Source: Thermoleptolyngbya sp046719575
Lineage (GTDB): Bacteria > Cyanobacteriota > Cyanobacteriia > Elainellales > Elainellaceae
Length of the DNA stretch: 8,000 bases
Reading direction: 5' to 3'
NCBI GenBank assembly: GCA_046719575.1
Contig: JBDNCP010000197.1
Location: 1 to 8,000, forward strand
Both the position numbers and the translations under genes were made by a program. The notes under the pieces were generated by a model. The model was not told the origin of the DNA, ran no database searches, and saw nothing but the letters and a program-made list of their open reading frames with translations. Positions within the stretch are counted from its first letter, which is position 1; every line of letters starts with the position of its first letter. Shown here one piece after another: positions 1 to 5,391 of the stretch.

Positions 1-16
1 TGCCAACTTTATTTTT

Positions 17-75
17 GCTGACTTTTTTGCTGACTTTTCTGCTGACTTTTCTGACTTAACTTTGCTGACCTTTGA
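17..75. repeat. 12-nt tandem repeat, GCTGACTTTTYT
   Basis: Three adjacent 12-nt units GCTGACTTTT(T/C)T lie at 17-52, followed by a degenerate stretch (53-63) and a further diverged unit GCTGACCTTTGA at 64-75. The array sits just upstream of the original start codon of the oxidoreductase gene. No gene was recognised in positions 1-87. Confidence 0.8.
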
Positions 76-87
76 GAACGGCCCATC

Positions 88-213
88 ATGAGCTTCCCTA
101 TGACACAGAACTCTCGTTTCACTCAGTTAGGGCTTACGCAGTTGGACTATTTCTCGCGGGCTGCACCCGCGAGAAATAGTCCGAAATCCAAAAAATTCAT
201 CGCAGGTGCGTAA
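88..213 (+). pseudogene. Severed 5' end of the FAD/Rieske oxidoreductase gene, now reading into the inserted element
   Basis: ATG at 88 (or ATG at 100) opens a frame that encodes MSFPMTQNSRFTQ up to position 126, then enters the inserted element at 128 and stops at TAA 211-213. When the element plus one TCAGT copy (97 nt) is removed, the frame continues exactly into the downstream gene as ...FTQSFWIDSTPD. A GAGAA at 74-78, nine bases before ATG 88, could be its ribosome binding site. The stop codon overlaps the GTG at 206 by a few bases, so termination followed by reinitiation is conceivable. The reconstruction is seen in the sequence. That the upstream piece was the native start is inference, strongly supported by the exact frame. 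Confidence 0.75.
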
Positions 214-224
214 GTCCTGTCAGT
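123..224. mobile_element. MITE-like inverted-repeat element with 5-bp target duplication
   Basis: The core is 128-219. Terminal inverted repeats are GGGCTTACGCA (130-140) and TGCGTAAGTCC (207-217), matching 10 of 11 as DNA and fully pairable as RNA with one G-U. Inside is a perfect 17-bp inverted repeat, 144-160 against 166-182, around the 5-nt loop CTGCA. The element is flanked by TCAGT at 123-127 and 220-224, read as a target-site duplication. There is no transposase, so it would be a non-autonomous element moved by a transposase encoded elsewhere. The ends resemble short repeats common in cyanobacterial genomes, but I do not assign an IS family. It splits the downstream reading frame, which supports insertion as the event. 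Confidence 0.85.
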
Positions 225-1756
225 CTTTTTGGATTGACTCTACACCAGATGTTTCCGCCTACCCCAACCTGATTAGCGAAACCTTTAACGGTGTCGCTGT
301 AGATGTAGCTGTGGTGGGCGCGGGCATCGCCGGACTGACCGCCGCCTATCAGCTTGCCCAGTCGGGCAAAACCGTTGCCGTGATTGACGCAGGGGCGATC
401 GCCGCTGGGGTGAGTGGACATACGACCGCCAAAGTCACCTCGCTGCACCAACTGATTTATGCCCAGCTAATCAAAGACTTGGGGGAAGATAAGACACGAC
501 TCTATGCCGAAGCCAATCAGACCGCTGTGGAATTTGTGGCGCAACTGGTAGAGCGGGAGCAGATCGACTGCGACTTTAGCCGCCAAACGGCATATACCTT
601 TGCCGAATCTGCTGACCAACTTCAGGCAGTCCGCGATGAGGTCGAGGCGGCGCAAAAGTTAGGGCTGCCCGCCAGCTTTGTGACCGAAACGTCGCTGCCG
701 TTCCCCGTGCTGGGCGCAGTTGCATTTGACCAACAGGCGCAGTTTCACCCGCGTCGCTATCTGGCGCACCTGGCCAGGGCGATCGCCGCTGACAGCCGCA
801 ACTATATCTTCGAGAACTCCCGCGTGGTGGACATCAACGAGGGCGAACCCTGTCAGGTCGTCACCGCACAGGGCACAATTCACGCCAGAGACGTGCTGGT
901 GACGACGAACCTGCCGTTTTTGGATCAGGGCTTGTTTTTTGCCAAGTCTTACGCTCGGCGGTCATATATCATTGCCGCGCCAATTGAGGGCGATCGCGCT
1001 CCGCAGGGCATGTTCATCGGCACGGGCGAAGGCTATCGCTCCATCCGCACCACGCCCTATGAAGATCGGCAACTGCTGCTAATCGGCGGCGAGGGACACA
1101 AAACGGGCAGCGACGAGGCCACTGAGGAACGCTTCGAGCGGCTAGAAGAGTATGCGCGATCGCGCTTTGGTGTGCGAGACATTGCCTATCGCTGGTCAAG
1201 CCAAGATTTCGTCTCTTTTGACAAAGTGCCCTACGTCGGCAAACTGACCCCCATGACCCACCACGTTTATGTCGCGACGGGCTTTAGCTTGTGGGGCATG
1301 AGCAACGGCACGGCGGCTGGGCTGGTGCTGGCTAACACGCTTCTCGGTGTCGAAAATCCCTGGGCAGACCTCTACGACTCGCTGCGGGCCACGCCGTTCG
1401 TCACTGCCGACTCGCTCAAGAACAACCTGGAAACGGGGATTCACTGGGTGGGCGATCGCCTCAAACCGCTCCAGCACCAATCCCTTGACGATGTGGCTGC
1501 AGGTGAGGGTAAGCTTATCACCCTCGATGGCAAACAGCTCGCCGCCTACCGGGACGAATCGGGACAAATCCATGCCCTATCGCCCGTCTGCACTCACCTG
1601 GGCTGCATTGTCAATTGGAACGATGCAGAGAAAAGCTGGGATTGCCCCTGCCACGGCGGCCGCTTTAGCTGCAATGGCGAAGTGCTACACGGGCCGCCCG
1701 TCGAAAACCTAGAGGTCTACCCAGTCTCGACCACCGAAACGGTCAGGACTCGGTAG
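206..1756 (+). CDS. FAD-dependent oxidoreductase with C-terminal Rieske [2Fe-2S] domain, 5' end disrupted
   Basis: The protein is a DadA/glycine-oxidase-type flavoprotein joined to a Rieske ferredoxin domain. With GTG 206 as residue 1, a Rossmann FAD-binding motif GAGIAG lies at 38-43, followed by the FAD-dependent oxidoreductase fold to about residue 390. A Rieske domain fills about 430-510, with cluster ligands C462 and H464 (CTHLGC) and C480 and H483 (CPCHGGRF); C467 and C482 are placed for the usual disulfide. Such fusions are probably cytosolic electron-transfer oxidoreductases; the substrate is unknown. GTG 206 lies inside the right terminal repeat of an inserted element and has no ribosome binding site at normal distance, so it is unlikely to be the native start. 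The original start was probably ATG 88 or 100, giving MSFPMTQNSRFTQSFWID. From residue 6 on the reading frame is intact to TAG 1754-1756. Expression is therefore doubtful, while the fold assignment is firm. Confidence 0.85.
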   Translation: MRKSCQSFWIDSTPDVSAYPNLISETFNGVAVDVAVVGAGIAGLTAAYQLAQSGKTVAVIDAGAIAAGVSGHTTAKVTSLHQLIYAQLIKDLGEDKTRLYAEANQTAVEFVAQLVEREQIDCDFSRQTAYTFAESADQLQAVRDEVEAAQKLGLPASFVTETSLPFPVLGAVAFDQQAQFHPRRYLAHLARAIAADSRNYIFENSRVVDINEGEPCQVVTAQGTIHARDVLVTTNLPFLDQGLFFAKSYARRSYIIAAPIEGDRAPQGMFIGTGEGYRSIRTTPYEDRQLLLIGGEGHKTGSDEATEERFERLEEYARSRFGVRDIAYRWSSQDFVSFDKVPYVGKLTPMTHHVYVATGFSLWGMSNGTAAGLVLANTLLGVENPWADLYDSLRATPFVTADSLKNNLETGIHWVGDRLKPLQHQSLDDVAAGEGKLITLDGKQLAAYRDESGQIHALSPVCTHLGCIVNWNDAEKSWDCPCHGGRFSCNGEVLHGPPVENLEVYPVSTTETVRTR

Positions 1757-1778
1757 ATAAAAGTCGGTAGACAAAAAT
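1751..1778. repeat. 14-nt imperfect tandem repeat over the oxidoreductase stop codon
   Basis: CGGTAGATAAAAGT (1751-1764) is followed directly by CGGTAGACAAAAAT (1765-1778), identical at 12 of 14 positions. The first copy contains the TAG stop codon of the oxidoreductase gene. Confidence 0.6.
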
Positions 1779-1800
1779 AAGATTGCGAATAAGTTCGCGA
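1777..1800 (-). terminator. Possible weak intrinsic terminator of the amide hydrolase gene
   Basis: Read on the minus strand, a short hairpin with stem GCGAA/TTCGC (1798-1794 with 1789-1785, 4-nt loop) is followed by a T-rich run (AATCTTATTTTTG). It lies about 130 bases beyond the stop codon of the minus-strand hydrolase. The stem is only 5 to 7 bp, so this is tentative. Confidence 0.3.
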
Positions 1801-1812
1801 AAAATGCGGCAT

Positions 1813-1845
1813 CAGGCAGTTCAGAAATACTAGCTAGGCTGCCTG
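1813..1845. other. Inverted repeat between convergent genes
   Basis: CAGGCAG (1813-1819) and CTGCCTG (1839-1845) form a perfect 7-bp stem around a 19-nt loop in the space between two convergent genes. There is no run of T after it on the plus strand, so it is not a standard intrinsic terminator, though it could slow or end transcription. Confidence 0.35.
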
Positions 1846-1870
1846 TTGCGCGTTTGCAGCTTGTAATTTT

Positions 1871-1890
1871 GCAGAGGGCAGCAGAGGGCA
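1871..1890. repeat. Perfect 10-nt tandem duplication GCAGAGGGCA
   Basis: GCAGAGGGCA occurs twice back to back in the spacer between the two convergent genes. It is followed by an AT-rich stretch up to the stop codon of the hydrolase. Confidence 0.7.
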
Positions 1891-1929
1891 ATGGATTAGC
1901 TAGTTCGTTAATTTTAGTTAATTAGTTGA

Positions 1930-2991
1930 TCAGTCGGATGGCTCAAAGACAAACGGCTCTGCGGGCACAAACTGGCTAGAGACTTCACCAGAGAAGACAA
2001 TCTGCTGATTATTGCCCAGATCTAGTGTCCTCACGCCGGAGTTGGGCGAAAAATCTACTTTTTTGAGATCTACCCAAAACACATTGGGAGAAATCGCCGA
2101 CTCAAAGTAGTAGAGCTTGTCTTTGTGATCGGCCACCACCCGCCAGCGCGTGGTAGATAGATTGGGCTGATCGGACAGGCTGATGCCGTAGGGAACCGAG
2201 ACATTTCGCATAACGCTGAACACGGCAGCGGCGGCAATGCGCGGGTCATCGGTTTGGGGAATAGCGTTGATATAGAAGCTGGCGCGGGCAAAGCGATCGG
2301 TGGCGCGGCTGGTTCCGGGCAAAAAGCTGAGTCCGTCGATCTGCCGCCAATAAGAGGTGATAGCAAGCTGCTGTTCAAACACTGGCTCGTTGGTCATCAC
2401 CTGATATTCGCGGCTGTGGTGAATTTGCAATTCTCCATCTACCCATTCCAGGATGGCGCTGTCGCCCGTGGCATCCGACAGCGAAAGGTGGATCGTCGCC
2501 AGTCGCCCTGGCTGACCAGGCACTTCGCCCGCCCCCACATGAAACGGGTTGGCGCGGATATGCTCGATTGCCTCCGACACAGTTGCAAAGTTATCCAAAA
2601 AATATTGCGCCCAAATGGACAGCGAGAGTCGCGGCGTTCTGCCGTCGTTTTCTGGATATTTTGACGTGACGAGCCACAGGGCATTCACCACCAGTCCTGG
2701 CTCGTTCATGCCGTCTACGGTGGCAATGTTGTAGCCGCTGACGGCCAGGCTGCCATATTTAGAAGTCCACCGCATCGAGTTGGGGCCGGCCGCCGCGCCG
2801 CTGCGCTCCATGCCCCGTGGAAAAATCCACAAATTGCTGAGAATTTCAAGCTTCCAGTCCATACTGCGCCCGGTGAGGATGCGCCCTGCGGGGCCTTGAT
2901 AGACAGCCCGCGTGCAGGCCTGACCGGGCGATGCAACAAAGAGGGTCGTTGAAAGTAGCAGGGCAATGAGAGTCGTTCTAAGCCGTTTCAT
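1930..2991 (-). CDS. Secreted linear-amide C-N hydrolase, choloylglycine hydrolase / penicillin V acylase family
   Basis: The 353-residue protein is an N-terminal-nucleophile hydrolase of linear amides (bile-salt hydrolase / penicillin V acylase superfamily). Residues 1-25 form a signal peptide (MKRLR, a hydrophobic core, then SPGQA) and the next residue, Cys26, is the expected catalytic nucleophile freed by cleavage. Family catalytic positions are present: R42 and D45 in GRSMDW, N201 in MTNEP and R236 in the RFAR segment. Residues 75-110 (YGSLAVSGYN to GMNEPGLVVNALWL) fit the conserved family core. It probably acts in the periplasm or outside the cell. The natural substrate is not readable from sequence; N-acyl homoserine lactones or other acyl amides are possible from family knowledge, and bile salts are unlikely in a cyanobacterium. 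It is transcribed divergently from the guanidine locus. No clear ribosome binding site or promoter precedes it. Confidence 0.88.
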   Translation of the reverse strand: MKRLRTTLIALLLSTTLFVASPGQACTRAVYQGPAGRILTGRSMDWKLEILSNLWIFPRGMERSGAAAGPNSMRWTSKYGSLAVSGYNIATVDGMNEPGLVVNALWLVTSKYPENDGRTPRLSLSIWAQYFLDNFATVSEAIEHIRANPFHVGAGEVPGQPGRLATIHLSLSDATGDSAILEWVDGELQIHHSREYQVMTNEPVFEQQLAITSYWRQIDGLSFLPGTSRATDRFARASFYINAIPQTDDPRIAAAAVFSVMRNVSVPYGISLSDQPNLSTTRWRVVADHKDKLYYFESAISPNVFWVDLKKVDFSPNSGVRTLDLGNNQQIVFSGEVSSQFVPAEPFVFEPSD

Positions 2992-2992
2992 A

Positions 2993-3010
2993 ATATATCG
3001 ATATATATCG
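2993..3010. promoter_or_regulatory. AT-rich palindrome just upstream of the hydrolase start
   Basis: ATATATCG is repeated in tandem (2993-3000, 3001-3008) and creates a perfect 14-bp palindrome ATCGATATATCGAT at 2997-3010, five bases before the ATG of the minus-strand hydrolase. It could be an operator or a local opening site. It takes the place where a ribosome binding site would be expected, and none is visible. Function is not shown. Confidence 0.35.
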
Positions 3011-3105
3011 ATTGTTACTAAAATTTCACGGGTTGTCGTTTGCGTAGAATCCTATCCCAATCGTTTAGGGCGTTTCAAGATCAGTCCGTTGCGAGCGTAA
3101 GGTTT

Positions 3106-3125
3106 GATGGGGCGATCGCCCTATC
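3106..3125. repeat. HIP1-centred palindrome
   Basis: GCGATCGC sits in the perfect 12-bp palindrome GGGCGATCGCCC (3110-3121), which extends to 20 bp with one mismatch. HIP1 octamers are typical of cyanobacterial genomes and recur about a dozen times in this window. Apart from this palindrome, nothing was recognised in 3011-3184. Confidence 0.6.
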
Positions 3126-3184
3126 TGCCACTGCGCTTTAGTCGCCTCAAGTATCAGAGAACCGTGACAATGCCGACCCAGATC

Positions 3185-3226
3185 GTATCTGAAACTACAA
3201 ACCTTATCTCTTGCTCTTGCTACTGT
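3185..3226 (+). promoter_or_regulatory. NtcA-activated class II promoter upstream of the guanidine riboswitch
   Basis: GTA (3185-3187), eight bases, TAC (3196-3198) is a perfect match to the cyanobacterial NtcA site GTAN8TAC. After 22 bases comes TACTGT (3221-3226), matching the -10 form TAN3T. This is the canonical spacing for an NtcA class II activated promoter, and it predicts a start of transcription near 3233, about 20 bases before the riboswitch aptamer. NtcA activates under nitrogen limitation with 2-oxoglutarate, so the guanidine operon would be part of the nitrogen-control regulon. The sequence match is direct; binding is inference. Confidence 0.75.
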
Positions 3227-3252
3227 CCTTCTAAATTCAGCAAAAGAACTTG

Positions 3253-3390
3253 GCTTCTAGGGTTCCGGCTTGCAGGGCATTGATTTTCAAGGTCTATGCA
3301 GGTGACTGGTCCAAGAGAGGCAGGCTGGTCTTAGAGCATTTCACAACTGGAATCTCTGCCAGTTCCACGGCGGGATAAAAGCCCGGGAGA
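3253..3390 (+). promoter_or_regulatory. Guanidine-I riboswitch (ykkC class) aptamer
   Basis: The leader carries the hallmark conserved blocks of the guanidine-I aptamer in the right order: CTAGGGTTCCGG (3257-3268), CTGGTCCAAGAGAGG (3306-3320), and ACGGCGGGATAAAAGCCC followed by GGGAGA (3367-3390). The variable P2 region between the second and third blocks has a pairing GGCAG/CTGCC. Known members of this class bind free guanidinium and turn expression on. Its 3' strand GCCCGGGAG is shared with the terminator that follows, which gives a simple on-switch: ligand holds the strand in the aptamer and the terminator cannot form. It sits between the NtcA promoter and gdmH. Confidence 0.95.
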
Positions 3391-3428
3391 AGGCTGCTTT
3401 GTGCGGTCTACCTCCTGGGCTTTGTTGT
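3380..3428 (+). terminator. Riboswitch-controlled intrinsic terminator
   Basis: AGCCCGGGAG (3380-3389) pairs with CTCCTGGGCT (3412-3421) over 10 base pairs with one G-U, followed by TTTGTTGTT. The left arm overlaps the 3' end of the guanidine-I aptamer, so aptamer and terminator are mutually exclusive. The T-run is broken by two G residues, so some read-through without ligand is likely. Confidence 0.85.
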
Positions 3429-3477
3429 TGAGCTTTGCTATGGCATCCAGATTAAACACGCATATCGAACAGGCGTT

Positions 3478-4662
3478 ATGACAGACGAACCCAATTTTCA
3501 GGCTCCCAATTCTTCTAGCTTTGAGGCACAGCGGGCACTAGAGCGTGAGGCTCGGCTGCCGCTGACGGGCTGGCAGCAAGAAGTATCCAAGGGGTTGGAG
3601 TATGGGCTAGAGGCAGCGGACAGCATCCGCGATCGCTCTATTCCCACCTTCTCGCGGGGCGAACTGCCCCATTACGCAGGCATCAACACCTTCCTGAAAG
3701 CACCTTATCTAGAAGACGTGCGGCAGGTGGGAGAGTATGATGTGGCGATCGTCGGCATTCCCCACGATTCTGGCACCACCTACCGCCCTGGCACGCGCTT
3801 TGGCCCGCAGGGCATCCGCCGCATCTCTGCACTCTATACGCCGTATAACTTTGAACTGGGCGTAGACCTGCGGGAGCAAATCACGCTATGCGACTTGGGC
3901 GATGTATTCACCATTCCGGCAAACAATGAAAAGTCGTTTGACCAAATTTCCAAAGGAGTCGCCCATGTGTTTGCGTCGGGAGCTTTTCCGATTTTATTGG
4001 GTGGCGATCATTCTATCGGGTTCCCGACTGTGCGTGGCGTTTGTCGGCATCTGGGAGATAAGAAAGTCGGCATTATCCACTTTGATCGCCATGTAGACAC
4101 GCAAGAAACCGACCTGGATGAACGGATGCACACCTGCCCCTGGTTTCACGCAACCAATATGGCAAACGCGCCCGCCAAAAACCTGGTGCAACTGGGAATC
4201 GGCGGCTGGCAGGTGCCGCGCCAAGGCGTGAAAGTATGCCGCGATCGCGCAACGAACATTCTCACGGTGACTGACATTACGGAAATGGGAATCGACGCTG
4301 CCGCAGAATTTGCCCTAGAGCGAGCGCTCGACGGCACCGATTGCGTCTGGATCAGCTTTGACATTGACTGCATCGATGCGGGCTTTGTCCCTGGTACGGG
4401 CTGGCCAGAACCGGGCGGGCTACTGCCGCGAGAGGCACTGGCTCTGCTGGGCAAGATCGTCCAGCGTGCGCCCGTTTGCGGACTGGAGGTGGTAGAAGTT
4501 TCGCCCCCCTATGATGTCAGTGACATGACAGCGCTAATGGCGACTCGCGTCATCTGCGACACGATGGCGCATCTGGTGGTTTCGGGACAACTGCCGCGCC
4601 GCGAAAAGCCCGCCTACATTCACGCCGAGGCAAACATGACGGTTGATCAGGCGTGGTCATAG
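3478..4662 (+). CDS. gdmH: Guanidine hydrolase (Ni-dependent guanidinase, ureohydrolase family)
   Basis: The 394-residue enzyme is predicted to split guanidine to urea and ammonium in the cytosol. It has the arginase/agmatinase fold with the dinuclear metal ligands: H178 in GGDHS (175-179), D203, H205 and D207 in HFDRHVDT, and D295 and D297 in SFDIDCID, plus E340. Features that set it apart from ordinary agmatinases are a long N-terminal extension (about 80 residues before the core), Arg in place of the usual Ala in the D-x-H-x-D block, and GTGWPEPGG (306-314) with Trp where agmatinases usually have Thr. These match my memory of the characterised cyanobacterial guanidinase Sll1077 of Synechocystis, which needs nickel and two accessory proteins. 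The upstream guanidine-I riboswitch and downstream hypA- and hypB-like genes agree. ATG 3478 is preceded by a weak AGG at 3471-3473. Automatic annotation as agmatinase (speB) is probable but likely wrong. Confidence 0.93.
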   Translation: MTDEPNFQAPNSSSFEAQRALEREARLPLTGWQQEVSKGLEYGLEAADSIRDRSIPTFSRGELPHYAGINTFLKAPYLEDVRQVGEYDVAIVGIPHDSGTTYRPGTRFGPQGIRRISALYTPYNFELGVDLREQITLCDLGDVFTIPANNEKSFDQISKGVAHVFASGAFPILLGGDHSIGFPTVRGVCRHLGDKKVGIIHFDRHVDTQETDLDERMHTCPWFHATNMANAPAKNLVQLGIGGWQVPRQGVKVCRDRATNILTVTDITEMGIDAAAEFALERALDGTDCVWISFDIDCIDAGFVPGTGWPEPGGLLPREALALLGKIVQRAPVCGLEVVEVSPPYDVSDMTALMATRVICDTMAHLVVSGQLPRREKPAYIHAEANMTVDQAWS

Positions 4663-4833
4663 CGGGGGAAATCTGCGAATAGTAATGATGCGACTTAGAC
4701 TTCAGCATGGCTGACATTAGATGTGTCGTTGGGCGATCGCTCTCTATCCTACCTCCCTTCCGTCTCCATCTCAATTTTCTATCTGCCTGCAATTCCACAT
4801 AGCACTCCAGCTTCATTCCCTTTTCAATTCGAT

Positions 4834-5217
4834 ATGCATGAAACCGATATGACCAAAGCGCTCATTCTCACGGTCAAAGACTGGTGGGAATCGCAGCCCG
4901 ATCGCCCCATCATCCAGTGCATCCATCTCACCGTCGGGCGATTTACCTGTGTAGAACCCGCCGGACTGCAATTTGCCTTTGACGCACAAACCCAGAACAC
5001 ATTTCTGCACGGTGCAGAGCTAGCCATTCGCGAAACGCCGCTAATTGCCTTTTGTCATCCCTGCCAGCAGGAATATGCGCCGGAGATTGGGCTGCAATAT
5101 GCCTGCCCGACCTGCCATGCACCGATGGACGACATCCGCTCTGGACGAGAACTCAAAATCGACCGCATTGAATACACCGCCGCCCAGTGTGAAGCCCTCA
5201 TCCCCCTCGCCAAATGA
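4834..5217 (+). CDS. ghaA: HypA-like nickel metallochaperone for guanidine hydrolase (GhaA type)
   Basis: The 127-residue protein belongs to the HypA/HybF family. It begins with Met-His-Glu, the amino-terminal nickel site of HypA, which fixes the start at ATG 4834; upstream in-frame starts would bury this motif. A structural zinc site is made by C74-H-P-C77 and C91-P-T-C94. The C-terminal segment IRSGRELKIDRIE (101-113) matches the family's closing strand. It would deliver nickel, with the HypB-like GTPase downstream, to the guanidine hydrolase upstream. No hydrogenase genes are present in the window, which supports a role separate from hydrogenase maturation. It lies 171 bases after gdmH, with no terminator and no clear ribosome binding site between them, so it is probably co-transcribed. 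The 4663-4833 spacer shows only a HIP1 octamer. Confidence 0.9.
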   Translation: MHETDMTKALILTVKDWWESQPDRPIIQCIHLTVGRFTCVEPAGLQFAFDAQTQNTFLHGAELAIRETPLIAFCHPCQQEYAPEIGLQYACPTCHAPMDDIRSGRELKIDRIEYTAAQCEALIPLAK

Positions 5218-5223
5218 TTCCGT

Positions 5224-5282
5224 TAAATCACTTCTAGATCACTTCTAACTAGATCACTTCTAAATCGCTTCTAAATCACTTC
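5224..5282. repeat. 11-nt tandem repeat TARATCRCTTC
   Basis: Five units of the form TA(A/G)ATC(A/G)CTTC lie at 5224-5234, 5235-5245, 5250-5260, 5261-5271 and 5272-5282, with a 4-nt interruption TAAC at 5246-5249. They begin seven bases after the hypA-like stop codon. Confidence 0.85.
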
Positions 5283-5284
5283 CG

Positions 5285-5316
5285 CTGAATAGCTGAATGA
5301 ATAGCTGAATGAATAG
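5285..5316. repeat. 12-nt tandem repeat CTGAATGAATAG
   Basis: Two perfect units at 5293-5304 and 5305-5316 are preceded by a shortened copy CTGAATAG (5285-5292) and followed by partial matches to about 5331. The array directly follows the 11-nt repeat, and together they fill about half of the spacer between the hypA- and hypB-like genes. No terminator or promoter was recognised in the rest. Confidence 0.8.
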
Positions 5317-5391
5317 CTGAAGGACTGAATCACTCATCCATAGCTCAGCATCTTATCCGTTCACCCACTCGACACACCCCATTTCACCGAC

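Noticed and set aside
144..182. Perfect 17-bp inverted repeat as a simple transcription terminator
   Set aside because: No T-run follows, and it is nested within outer inverted repeats and a target duplication, so a mobile element explains it better.
206..208. GTG 206 as the native start of the FAD/Rieske oxidoreductase
   Set aside because: It lies within the terminal repeat of the inserted element and lacks a spaced ribosome binding site. The frame rebuilt across the TCAGT duplication gives a better native N-terminus.
2254..2664. Plus-strand open frame of 136 residues opposite the amide hydrolase
   Set aside because: It is antisense to a gene with signal peptide and catalytic residues; the translation shows no known motif.
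2912..2991. Lipoprotein signal peptide for the amide hydrolase, with Cys26 lipidated
   Set aside because: The residues before the Cys (GQA) do not fit a lipobox, and Cys26 is the expected Ntn nucleophile aligned with R42 and D45.
4723..4833. Upstream in-frame start that would lengthen the HypA-like protein to 164 residues
   Set aside because: It would bury the Met-His-Glu nickel site that must be N-terminal; ATG 4834 gives a normal HypA length of 127 residues.
5224..5331. CRISPR array in the spacer before the hypB-like gene
   Set aside because: The units are 11-12 nt, contiguous and without unique spacers, so this is a simple tandem repeat.
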